A DNA stretch of 64,000 nucleotides from Methylotenera sp. (GTDB taxonomy: Bacteria > Pseudomonadota > Gammaproteobacteria > Burkholderiales > Methylophilaceae): contig JAKFVD010000018.1 in the NCBI GenBank assembly GCA_021732365.1, positions 1 through 64,000 on the forward strand, written 5' to 3'. The notes under the pieces were generated by a model. It did not search any database, was not told the DNA's origin, and saw nothing but the letters and a program-made list of their open reading frames with translations. Positions within the stretch are counted from its first letter, which is position 1; each line of letters opens with the position of its first letter. Below, piece after piece: positions 17,282 to 25,864 of the stretch. The position numbers were made by a program, and so were the translations under genes.

Positions 17282-17560
17282 ATGATAAAAAGTTTTAAGC
17301 ATAAAGGGTTAAAAGATTTTTTTGAAACTGGCAATAAGGCAGGAATCCAATCGCATCATGCAGAAAAACTAAAACTGCAATTAGCTTTGCTAGATAGTGC
17401 AACATCAAAAGACGATGTAAATGTGCCCGCATGGCGATTGCACGCACTAAAAGGTCATTTAAAAGATCATTTATCCATTACAGTAAATGGAAACTGGCGT
17501 TTGACTTTTAAGTTTATAAATCAAGATGTTGAACTAGTCGATTATCAAGATTATCACTAA
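17282..17560 (+). CDS. higB: HigB-type toxin (RelE/ParE superfamily)
   Basis: A 92-residue type II toxin, a ribosome-dependent mRNA endonuclease in the HigB family. It begins MIKSFKHKGLKDFFETG and ends with WRLTFKFINQDVELVDYQDYH. Basic residues (Lys/Arg in NWRLTF) and the terminal DYH pattern are typical. The toxin precedes its antitoxin, the reversed order characteristic of higBA. The antitoxin gene follows after 11 bases. Confidence 0.9.
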   Translation: MIKSFKHKGLKDFFETGNKAGIQSHHAEKLKLQLALLDSATSKDDVNVPAWRLHALKGHLKDHLSITVNGNWRLTFKFINQDVELVDYQDYH

Positions 17561-17571
17561 AGGAATAAATA

Positions 17572-17850
17572 ATGAGCAACATGCACAATCCGCCACATCC
17601 TGGCCACGTATTGCGTGAATGGATACCTGAAAATATGAGCGTAACAGCTGCTGCAAAAGCGCTGAAAATTTCTCGTGTAAGCTTATCTAAAATACTGAAT
17701 GCAAATACCAACATTAGCGCAGAAATGGCCATTCGATTATCACAATGGCTTGGCACCTCATCTGAGGTATGGCTTAGTATGCAAGTAAAATACGATTTGT
17801 GGCAAGCCGAACAAAAAACTACTGTTCATATAGAAAGATTAGCGGCTTAA
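17572..17850 (+). CDS. higA: HigA-type antitoxin (XRE helix-turn-helix)
   Basis: A 92-residue antitoxin and autorepressor that neutralises HigB. It has the family start PPHPGHVLREW followed by an HTH of the form VTAAAKALKISRVSLSKILN, then MAIRLSQWLGTSSEVWLSMQ. It is expected to bind the palindrome upstream of higB. Confidence 0.92.
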   Translation: MSNMHNPPHPGHVLREWIPENMSVTAAAKALKISRVSLSKILNANTNISAEMAIRLSQWLGTSSEVWLSMQVKYDLWQAEQKTTVHIERLAA

Positions 17851-17888
17851 CTTAAGCAATTAAAATCTCCACACCCATCCCATCGCGT

Positions 17889-19019
17889 TCAGCGATACAC
17901 CTTCAACACCAAATTAACTGTTGAGCTCACGCCAAAATGCTTAAATATCGCCTGAATATGTTCAGCCACCGTGTCTTCTTTTATCTCTAATAACTTAGCA
18001 ATCTCTTTGCGCACGCTGCCTTTAAGCAGCAGCCATGTAATCATTAATCTTGCAGGGCTTAAATCTTCTTGGCTGAGCTTAATGGCAATATGGCATGGGT
18101 AAGGTTGCATTTGCTGTAAGTTAATCGCAACAGTTTCCAGTTCTTGGTCGTAGCTATATTTCACAATAAACTCGCCCCAATAGCAGTTGCGTGTTTCGGT
18201 AAAGTGTTGATTTTGAATCGCTTGTTTAATGCCGAGTTTGCAGGTTTGTTTAATCAAATTATCTAAGCAATCATCAGCATCAAACTGCATAGGCGTTTCA
18301 GAGCTTCTTGTCATCATCCATAAAATTTGGTGTGCCGTTAAATTACAGAATTTTCGATTTAACTTTTTATCAACTATAACTATGCCTAAATCATAAGTTC
18401 GCTTTGTTGGAATGTCGCTTTGAATAGGTGTTTTAAAAGCATTAGGAAGCAAGGTCGAGACTGCTCTTAATATCTCAACCTCTTTGGCAGCAAATGCCCC
18501 TTTGTCGTAAGAACGCATCAGCAGGAATGCGCCATAAGGTCTAGTACCATCATGCACTACAAAATCCACCAAATGGCGCATATTGATGCGGCCATAGTGA
18601 TTCATAAAGTGATCGGAATCGTAAAAGGTATCGTTTTGAAAACGCTGAATATTGCCAGCACTAGCGCCCGCCATCACATTCTCTTTAAATGACAGCCAAT
18701 TGCCTTTAGATTCATTCTGAAAACGAATGCTAGATTGCAATATATCCGCAGATAAGAAATATGGCGTTTCCGCATACGCATCAATCATATCGCCTGTAGC
18801 GTTAGACCAACAAAACCCTGCAATATCAATCGGCATAATTTTGCGTAACAGCATAGGCACAATGCGTACCACATGGTGGCTATTAATACCACTGCTGGCC
18901 AACATACCAATGTTAGTTAATACATTGCGCTGAATAGGGTTAGCCAAGCGCACAATATCGCGAATGGTTTTTAGTTGGGCGACCGATTGATAGTCGCTAA
19001 GCCTTACCTCTGCATCCAT
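17889..19019 (-). CDS. LuxR-type transcriptional regulator with GAF-like N-terminus
   Basis: A 376-residue regulator. The C-terminal part (about 316-376) is a LuxR helix-turn-helix: LSPARLMITWLLLKGSVRKEIAKLLEIKEDTVAEHIQAIFKHFG. The N-terminal ~200 residues look like a GAF-type sensor, with VHDGTRPYGAFLLMRSYDKGAFAAKE near 150-175. No phospho-acceptor receiver is present. It is divergent from the accessory cassette that starts at 19.2 kb and is a candidate regulator of it, on position only. Confidence 0.75.
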   Translation of the reverse strand: MDAEVRLSDYQSVAQLKTIRDIVRLANPIQRNVLTNIGMLASSGINSHHVVRIVPMLLRKIMPIDIAGFCWSNATGDMIDAYAETPYFLSADILQSSIRFQNESKGNWLSFKENVMAGASAGNIQRFQNDTFYDSDHFMNHYGRINMRHLVDFVVHDGTRPYGAFLLMRSYDKGAFAAKEVEILRAVSTLLPNAFKTPIQSDIPTKRTYDLGIVIVDKKLNRKFCNLTAHQILWMMTRSSETPMQFDADDCLDNLIKQTCKLGIKQAIQNQHFTETRNCYWGEFIVKYSYDQELETVAINLQQMQPYPCHIAIKLSQEDLSPARLMITWLLLKGSVRKEIAKLLEIKEDTVAEHIQAIFKHFGVSSTVNLVLKVYR

Positions 19020-19101
19020 ACAACACCTTTTTTATTGTTGTTGCACTGCATTCATTTAAGTAAGTTTACTAACTAAATATTACTACACAAATCATTTAAA
19101 G

Positions 19102-19129
19102 ATACCCCCCAACAGTGGGGTATTTTTAT
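19102..19129 (+). terminator. Terminator-like hairpin ahead of the accessory cassette
   Basis: Arms ATACCCC (19102-19108) and GGGGTAT (19117-19123) followed by TTTTTA. Its orientation fits termination on the plus strand, yet the nearest upstream gene is on the minus strand. It could be a leader attenuator or an insulator for the cassette. Confidence 0.6.
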
Positions 19130-19225
19130 TTCTAAATATCAATAGAATAACTATACATACATTAAAGGCAAAATCGTGTGTTAATCGCTGAAATAATGAA
19201 CTGCATAAAATTTTTGAATGAGTTA

Positions 19226-20290
19226 ATGATGAAAAATGGACGAAGTGTGAAACTAAATAAAAAATACTTTTTTGCAATCTTAACCGCATTTGCAGTTCAG
19301 ATAATAATCGGTGTGAATTTGGCAAACGCAATGCCATGTGAAGAGTTCTTAAAGGAAACCTGGGACAAAACTGAATTTACGACAAACAAAGCAGGCAAAA
19401 AAGTAAAGGAAATATACTTCGACTCATATGCTGGTTATTGGCAGGTAGAAACATTTGACGAATTTAAGAAGATTGCACCAGAAGTTCCAACTAAATATGC
19501 AAGAACTTGGTTGGATTATGAAGATGGTATCCCTTTGTCTGAAAGCCAGAAAGTAAAACAATGTGTATCGATTGCAGACACCCGTAGAAATCAAGAGGGA
19601 CGCTCAAGGTTTCAACACTGCGCTCTCAATTATCTATATTCAAATAGATGTGATGCATCGGCATTTGCTAGTGGTGTTTCAGGACAGAGTGCTTCTTCAA
19701 ACCAATCCTCAAACTCTAGCACATCTAGCCAATCCAATAAAAAGACTAATCGGCAGTCTGCTAATAATCAGTCTTCATCATCAGCTACAAGTGACCTGAG
19801 CAACAAAAGTAGGGATCAACTTATTGATATTGCCAGCAGTGCTCGTGAGCGTGGGGATTACGCTAAATCTTATGCTGCATCACTACAGCTGGCTAAAGAC
19901 CCTGATCCTGAAATATCACGCCAAGCATTGCGTAATGCAGGCTTCCATCTCAAAGAAGGACAGGGGGTGAAGCAAAATTTATTTGAGGCACACCGTCTTT
20001 TCCAGCAAGCAGCCAGCATGGGAGACCTTAGTGCACACTCTCACTTATGTTCAAATTTTATGGATGGCACTGGAGTTGCCGAGAATCACAGAACAGCACT
20101 TGAATATTGTTTGTTCGCAGCTGAAAGAGGCCATATGACCGCTCAAGCCAATCTTGCTTGGCTGTATGAAAATGGCAACGGCATTCAGCGGAGTCAAAAG
20201 TTATCAGACCAATGGACATGTAAAGCCGCCGCACAAGGAGAAGAAGCCGCTGTAGGTAATTTGAAAAAACAAAATATTAGTTGTAATTAG
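19226..20290 (+). CDS. Secreted Sel1-repeat protein
   Basis: A 354-residue predicted exported protein and first gene of a five-gene cassette. A signal peptide is visible (KLNKKYFFAILTAFAVQIII, cleavage near ANA-MP). The N-terminal ~110-residue domain containing cysteines is of unknown type. A Ser/Asn/Gln-rich linker of about 60 residues follows, then about three Sel1/TPR-like repeats at the C-terminus (KQNLFEAHRLFQQAASMGDL..., RTALEYCLFAAERGHMTAQ..., ending with AAAQGEEAAVGNLK). Sel1 repeats mediate protein binding. The frame is open from GTG 19178, but starts at 19226/19229 give a normal signal peptide. Confidence 0.75.
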   Translation: MMKNGRSVKLNKKYFFAILTAFAVQIIIGVNLANAMPCEEFLKETWDKTEFTTNKAGKKVKEIYFDSYAGYWQVETFDEFKKIAPEVPTKYARTWLDYEDGIPLSESQKVKQCVSIADTRRNQEGRSRFQHCALNYLYSNRCDASAFASGVSGQSASSNQSSNSSTSSQSNKKTNRQSANNQSSSSATSDLSNKSRDQLIDIASSARERGDYAKSYAASLQLAKDPDPEISRQALRNAGFHLKEGQGVKQNLFEAHRLFQQAASMGDLSAHSHLCSNFMDGTGVAENHRTALEYCLFAAERGHMTAQANLAWLYENGNGIQRSQKLSDQWTCKAAAQGEEAAVGNLKKQNISCN

Positions 20291-20314
20291 CAAGATTTTT
20301 TAAAAGAACAATAT

Positions 20315-21094
20315 ATGCAAATATTAAAACTAGGGTCAACTGGTCACATAGTTGTGCAATGGCAGCAGTTTCTTCGTGGTCAAAAGTTTATGTTGCAAGA
20401 AACTGCTGTTTTTGACAATGCTACACATGCCGCAACCGCTGGATTCCAGAAAAAATACAAGCTAGATATAGATGGCGTTGTTGGCAACCAAACACTAGGT
20501 AAGGCTGCTATGCTAGGTTTTGAGCTTGTCGATTACTCCACCACACAATCATCATTTCCACTATTACCAAGCTTTCCACCGCTAATTGGTAACAATGCAA
20601 GACAAAGTATGTTTGGCCCACTTGTCGCTACACCAAGCCCAACAACCAAAAACCCAGAAAAAATTAAAATCACGAATGGCTGGGAGAGTCAAAATTTAAT
20701 TAGAACAGTTATTCCACAGTTACACGGTATTAAAGGCGCACCTGCTAATGGTGCTATTTGGTTTAACCGTGAAGTTGCGCATCAATTAATTGGTCTGTGG
20801 GCTGCTTGGGAACAAGCAGGGTTGCTTTCTAAAATATTGACGTTTGATGGTGCTTATAACCCAAGATATATTAGAGGTGGAGCAAAAAATCAGACACTTT
20901 CAAATCATGCTTTTGCAACGGCTTTTGATATTAACTATGCGTGGAACAAACTAGGTGCTGAACCAGCCACTTTTGGTCAAAAAGGCTGTGTTTATGAGTT
21001 GGTTCCAATTGCGCATAACTTTGGGTTTTATTGGGGTGGACATTTTAGTACCAGAAAAGATGGTATGCATTTTGAAGTGGCAAGAATAATTTAA
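20315..21094 (+). CDS. Peptidoglycan-binding M15-family D,D-carboxypeptidase/endopeptidase
   Basis: A 259-residue predicted cell-wall hydrolase. Residues 1-66 are a PG_binding_1 domain (LKLGSTGHIVVQWQQFL ... LDIDGVVGNQTLG). After a Pro-rich linker, residues ~120-259 are an M15 (VanY/phage L-Ala-D-Glu peptidase-like) domain. Its zinc ligands are His198 and Asp205 (SNHAFATAFDIN) and His252 (GMHFEV). No signal peptide is seen, which is like phage endolysins and unlike housekeeping carboxypeptidases. It lies 24 bases after the Sel1 gene. Confidence 0.83.
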   Translation: MQILKLGSTGHIVVQWQQFLRGQKFMLQETAVFDNATHAATAGFQKKYKLDIDGVVGNQTLGKAAMLGFELVDYSTTQSSFPLLPSFPPLIGNNARQSMFGPLVATPSPTTKNPEKIKITNGWESQNLIRTVIPQLHGIKGAPANGAIWFNREVAHQLIGLWAAWEQAGLLSKILTFDGAYNPRYIRGGAKNQTLSNHAFATAFDINYAWNKLGAEPATFGQKGCVYELVPIAHNFGFYWGGHFSTRKDGMHFEVARII

Positions 21095-21127
21095 CTGGTT
21101 TGTATTTTAATAAAAGTTAGGTTAATA

Positions 21128-22042
21128 ATGACTGATTCCAATGACTTAAAACCTACGTTCTCGCTAACCTTAATCGAAAAATCGGTTGGTATATTGATAA
21201 TGATTATTACAGGATGGACTGCGTTTCAGTCGAGTACTGTAAAAGATACGATTGCCCTTCAAGGGTCATCTATTGAAAGCCTTAAAGCAGAAATTGCCAA
21301 AAGTGCCAATGAGCGTGAAACCAGAAAGCTTAATCATGAAATAACAATAAAAATATTTGAAGAGGTTTCAAATATATACAAAACTCCTAATCAGACGCCA
21401 GATATACTACTTAATCGACTGTTTGCTGTAGCAGCTCTAATTGAGGCTGTGCCAGATATTGAAGTTCGTAAATCGTTAGCCTCAGCAGTAAAAGCAGCTG
21501 CAGATAACGCTTCTGCAACAGTAATAAAACCAACAGACGCCGTAATATTAAAAACAGAAGCGGTTAAAAATAAAGTAGACCTTACAATATTTAGAGCAGA
21601 TCAAAATGATTCCGAATCCTCTAGATTAAGAGATGAAAAATCATTATCAGTAGCAGCACAATCTTCAAATATTAATGACCCGAAATGGTCAAACTACGAT
21701 TTTGATTTTTTTTGGTGTGAAACGGCAGACAATCCAGAGGCTGCTAAAAACGCTGCTGAATCAGCTTTTAATCTTAAAAACTTAGATCAATCTGCTACTG
21801 GTCGTTGGCGGGTAAGAAAGCTACCTGCAGAAATAAATATTAAGCCTGGATATAGAAAAGAGGGATATTTAATCAATGTGAGTTCTGACGATGAGCAGAA
21901 AATAGCAAATGTATTAAGCAGTCTTTTGAAGCAACAAGAGATTCCCTCGAAAGACTTTAACTTTGTGATAAAAAAAGTCTCAAACTCTACTCCATGGTAC
22001 ATAAGTGTTTTTATGTGCCCGTCTGCGCTGAACGAACACTAA
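21128..22042 (+). CDS. Single-TM hypothetical protein of the cassette
   Basis: Function not recognised. The 304-residue protein has one N-terminal membrane helix at about 19-37 (SVGILIMIITGWTAF). A charged helical, probably coiled-coil region (ESLKAEIAKSANERETRKLNHE) is followed by a helical segment to about residue 145 and a separate C-terminal alpha/beta region of about 110 residues. That region contains WCETADNPEAAKNAAESAF and ends in WYISVFMCP. The C-terminal part has the look of a SPOR-like or ferredoxin-like binding fold, which is an impression only. It sits 19 bases before the patatin gene. Confidence 0.65.
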   Translation: MTDSNDLKPTFSLTLIEKSVGILIMIITGWTAFQSSTVKDTIALQGSSIESLKAEIAKSANERETRKLNHEITIKIFEEVSNIYKTPNQTPDILLNRLFAVAALIEAVPDIEVRKSLASAVKAAADNASATVIKPTDAVILKTEAVKNKVDLTIFRADQNDSESSRLRDEKSLSVAAQSSNINDPKWSNYDFDFFWCETADNPEAAKNAAESAFNLKNLDQSATGRWRVRKLPAEINIKPGYRKEGYLINVSSDDEQKIANVLSSLLKQQEIPSKDFNFVIKKVSNSTPWYISVFMCPSALNEH

Positions 22043-22061
22043 TTCCTAAGGGTAGATCAAG

Positions 22062-24620
22062 ATGTTTTGCGATACAGACAATGTGGAGAAATCATTTAGT
22101 TTTAAAGAGATATGGGATAAAGAAAAGAAACTTATCGACACGAAAAAGGAAAAGGTACATTCTGTAGATGATAAACAAGCTAATGCAAAAAGCGAACAAC
22201 AGCTTATCGGACTAGCATTTTCTGGTGGTGGTATACGCAGTGCTACTATTAATTTGGGTATTTTACAGTCGCTAGCTAAGCACGATCTAATTAATTGTTT
22301 TGATTACTTGTCCACTGTATCTGGTGGCGGTTATATCGGAGCATATCTTTCCGCAATGTTAAGCAAAAACAAGTGGGATGCGCAGGCTATTACTAGAGGT
22401 CTCGATCCGTCTGCAACAAATAGTAAACTAAATGCAAATGAAGATAAGTTAACTCCTAGTGAGATGATTAAACAGGATATTAACTGGCTTCGCAGTTACA
22501 GCAACTACCTCACACCTAAGGCAGGCATATTTAGCACAGATACCTTGGCGGCATTTTCACAGTGGTTGTGTAATAGCCTTGTCAATCAAGTGCTGCTTGC
22601 ATCAAGTCTGTTGATAATATTTATTTTGGTGAACTGGTTTAGCTACTCTGCAGATTTTTTTGCTTTTAGCTATGCCTTAACATTTTTAGAACACATACGT
22701 AATTTTTTGATGAACCTGTCATTGCCAAACACGCATACTGCATCTACATTTATAAATTACATAATTAATTGTTCAGAGTGTTATTCACCGCAAAAAATTC
22801 AACTATTTGTTGGCGCACTATTACTTACGTTTGGTTTGTTGGGGGCTTATAAACTATCAATTAAGCACCCTAAAACTTGTCCTTTCAAAATAAATTGGAA
22901 ATGGATTTGCGCTGCTGGCGGGCTAGGGTCAGTCTTATTAGTTTTGTATTCACCCATTAATGCTTGTGAAACTTTATGTTTTTTAAAAAGCTTAGTCGCT
23001 CCACCCTCTCAGCCATCAGGGGAAAGCATTGCCAAACTAAATCTTGCGCTTGGTTTAGGTGTGCCATTATTTATAGGTTTTATCTATCTCGCAATAATGA
23101 CAATAATGGGGTTTGGCGGGCGTAGCATTCCCTCTCCAATACGTGAGTGGTGGCATCGTATGGGTGGCGTGACTATTGCTGTAACACTTACTTGGTTTGC
23201 AGTATTTTTCTTCGCGGTATACTTTCCTTTATTGATTAGTTATTTGGACTTGAGCAGTCTAGACATTACTGTCACTAGTGTTGCAAGCTACTTATTTGCT
23301 TTTGCAAGCGCAAAGATAGGACAAAGCAAGGTTTCAAGCGCCACCGATGCCTCTGCCCCTGCTAATAGATTATTAAAATTTCTACCATATTTTATAATTG
23401 TGCTTATTTTTACTGGCTTTGGATATGCCAGCCACCAGATTTATCACTCAAACTACACACGATTTTGGTTTATTAGCCTGTTAATTATTTTTTTAGTTGG
23501 TAATCGCCGATTTGACATCAATATATTCTCACTACACAATTTTTATCGTAACCGTCTTACCCGCTGCTACTTGGGCGCAACTAACAACGAACGCCTACCG
23601 AATTCATTTACAGGTTTTGATGATAAAGATGATCTAAGATTCGCTGAGTTAAAAAACCAAAGACCTATCCATATCATCAATACTGCACTCAACATCAGTG
23701 ATGGTTCAGAACTGGCTTGGCAACAACGTAAAGCAGCCTCATTTACATTTACGCCCTGCTATTCTGGTTTTCAGCTACCCGACGGAAGTGGCGGCTATCG
23801 CAAAACAGATCAATATGCTGACAAAAAAGGTGGTCCTATGTTAGGCAGCCTAATCGCTGTTAGTGGTGCTGCAGTTAGCCCTAACATGGGTTACCACACT
23901 AACCCTGTAATGGCTTTCATCATGACTCTATTTAACGCAAGGCTTGGTCGCTGGTTTGGTAATCCAAGCAAAGATAGCAAAACTTGGCAACATATTAGTC
24001 CTAAAAATAACTTTGCACATCTACTTAATGAGTTGTTTATAAATACCAACGCTAAATCACCTTACCTATATTTATCGGATGGCGGCCACTTTGAGAACTT
24101 AGGCATATATGAATTAATAAGACGAAAATGCAAACTGATTGTAGCGATTGATGCTGGCGAAGATGGGAATTACCAATTTGATGACCTGGGCAATGCGATA
24201 CGTAAATGCGAAACAGACCTTGATGTGCGTATCAAGTTTGATGACTTAAATAACTTACACCCCAGCAAACAAAGTGTGTATGGCAGCTTTAAACATTCAG
24301 AAAAGCATTATGCAATTGGTGAAATTTTGTATAGCAAAAAAGACCCAAAACAAGAAAATGGAATTCTGCTGTATATCAAAAGCTCACTCACTGGTACAGA
24401 ACCAGCAGACTTAATTAATTACAAGCTGCAAGAACCTACTTTCCCGCACCACTCTACTGTAGATCAGTTTTTTGATGAGTCTCAATTTGAGAGCTACAGG
24501 CGATTAGGGGAGCATATTGCTAAAGCTGTAATGTTTGATATTGAAAAAAGTAAAAACTCAAAAGCGAAAAAAAACTTAGCAAGAGACACATACCACATTA
24601 TAGAAACAGCAAAAAAATAA
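22062..24620 (+). CDS. Polytopic membrane patatin-like phospholipase
   Basis: An 852-residue lipase-like protein. A soluble N-terminal part carries the oxyanion-hole motif SGGGIRS (54-60) and a nucleophile elbow TVSGGGYIG with Ser87 as the likely nucleophile; the usual first Gly of GxSxG is replaced by Thr85. Several hydrophobic segments between about residues 175 and 490 form a multi-pass membrane domain. The catalytic fold then resumes, with the dyad motif SDGGHFENLGIYE containing Asp673. The predicted activity is hydrolysis of membrane phospholipid; substrate and trigger are unknown. It is the largest gene of the cassette. Confidence 0.82.
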   Translation: MFCDTDNVEKSFSFKEIWDKEKKLIDTKKEKVHSVDDKQANAKSEQQLIGLAFSGGGIRSATINLGILQSLAKHDLINCFDYLSTVSGGGYIGAYLSAMLSKNKWDAQAITRGLDPSATNSKLNANEDKLTPSEMIKQDINWLRSYSNYLTPKAGIFSTDTLAAFSQWLCNSLVNQVLLASSLLIIFILVNWFSYSADFFAFSYALTFLEHIRNFLMNLSLPNTHTASTFINYIINCSECYSPQKIQLFVGALLLTFGLLGAYKLSIKHPKTCPFKINWKWICAAGGLGSVLLVLYSPINACETLCFLKSLVAPPSQPSGESIAKLNLALGLGVPLFIGFIYLAIMTIMGFGGRSIPSPIREWWHRMGGVTIAVTLTWFAVFFFAVYFPLLISYLDLSSLDITVTSVASYLFAFASAKIGQSKVSSATDASAPANRLLKFLPYFIIVLIFTGFGYASHQIYHSNYTRFWFISLLIIFLVGNRRFDINIFSLHNFYRNRLTRCYLGATNNERLPNSFTGFDDKDDLRFAELKNQRPIHIINTALNISDGSELAWQQRKAASFTFTPCYSGFQLPDGSGGYRKTDQYADKKGGPMLGSLIAVSGAAVSPNMGYHTNPVMAFIMTLFNARLGRWFGNPSKDSKTWQHISPKNNFAHLLNELFINTNAKSPYLYLSDGGHFENLGIYELIRRKCKLIVAIDAGEDGNYQFDDLGNAIRKCETDLDVRIKFDDLNNLHPSKQSVYGSFKHSEKHYAIGEILYSKKDPKQENGILLYIKSSLTGTEPADLINYKLQEPTFPHHSTVDQFFDESQFESYRRLGEHIAKAVMFDIEKSKNSKAKKNLARDTYHIIETAKK

Positions 24621-24682
24621 GCCAGTTTTTATTCTGTACTTATATGAATTAACAAGCTTAATAATTCAAAAAAGGATTCAAC

Positions 24683-25843
24683 ATGAAAAATAATATTAAC
24701 CTATTAATTATTATCTCTTGCGCTATTAGCTTATCTGCTTGTGGCACATATGGGCCTGAAAAAACATTATTTGGTGAAAATCGTGTTAACACAGCCTCAG
24801 CTAACCAGATTTTAGATAAAAATTTTGAAAGTTTCAGTGATATAGGGCTTATTCAACTACTTGATCCCGAACGTGCAGTGATTACACACAACAGTTTTAA
24901 TGAAAATTATTACGACAAACTCTCATCTGTTCAAAAAACAGAACTACTAAACCTAGCTTTTTTAAAAGCAAATAACTCTACCAAGAGCTCAGCTCGTCGC
25001 TCCCAAATTCAAGATCGCTTAATTGCCGCCTCAAACCAACGCTGTAACCTTTATAGCACTTACCTAACTCGCCTCAGCAATTTCAATAATAGTATTTTCG
25101 GAACGGCCACAACGATACTTGGCGGTGCAGGTGCAATTGTCACAGGAGAAAAAGCTGCTAGAGTATTGTCTGGATTAGCTGGCATTACAAGTGGCACCCG
25201 TGCTGAGCTTAATCAAGCAATCTTTGATAATGTTGCAAGTAGCATTATTATTCCAGGCATTGAAAAAAATCGTTCAGTTATACTTAAAAGTATTTTGGTT
25301 AAACGCTCTGAAGACATATCAACCTATACTGTTGAAGCTGCAATTGCAGATGCTATTCACTATCACGGGGCATGTAACATTAACGCTGGGATTGATTATG
25401 CACATAAAAGCTTACAAACAACTGATGATGTCAGCATTAAAAAATTCAATGAAACACTTGCTAATTTAGGGGTTGCAAGAAGTCTATCTTTATCAAGTGA
25501 TTTTGCATCTATCTCATCCTTGGTTATTGCTAAGGATGTACTTAATGAATACTCACAGAAACTTGAAAAACTCAAAAATCTTAGTACAAGCTATCCAGTG
25601 TTATTATCAACAATATCTAAGCTAGAAAGTGACATTAAAGGTGATTTATCGGAGGAGGCAACAAACATTGATGACGCACTAAAGCCTATTCTATTTAGTT
25701 ATTCATCAACCAAAAGTGTGGATAAACTGTATTACTTCAATCAGCTACAGGCACAGCAGGGTACTGCACTTACTTTTGAGAGTAAAACAAAAAAACTACT
25801 TCAATCAGTTCAATTAGAACTTGACAAATTAACGAAAAGTTAA
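24683..25843 (+). CDS. Lipoprotein of the cassette (hypothetical)
   Basis: Function not recognised. The 386-residue precursor has a lipoprotein signal with lipobox LSAC (Cys20). A Gly-rich hydrophobic stretch (ATTILGGAGAIVTGEKAARVLSGLAGI) lies near residues 140-170 and could insert in a membrane. The remainder is mainly helical with coiled-coil propensity. It closes the cassette, 62 bases after the patatin gene, and converges with ygiQ with no obvious terminator between them. Confidence 0.7.
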   Translation: MKNNINLLIIISCAISLSACGTYGPEKTLFGENRVNTASANQILDKNFESFSDIGLIQLLDPERAVITHNSFNENYYDKLSSVQKTELLNLAFLKANNSTKSSARRSQIQDRLIAASNQRCNLYSTYLTRLSNFNNSIFGTATTILGGAGAIVTGEKAARVLSGLAGITSGTRAELNQAIFDNVASSIIIPGIEKNRSVILKSILVKRSEDISTYTVEAAIADAIHYHGACNINAGIDYAHKSLQTTDDVSIKKFNETLANLGVARSLSLSSDFASISSLVIAKDVLNEYSQKLEKLKNLSTSYPVLLSTISKLESDIKGDLSEEATNIDDALKPILFSYSSTKSVDKLYYFNQLQAQQGTALTFESKTKKLLQSVQLELDKLTKS

Positions 25844-25864
25844 AGTTGAGTCGATATTAATAGC

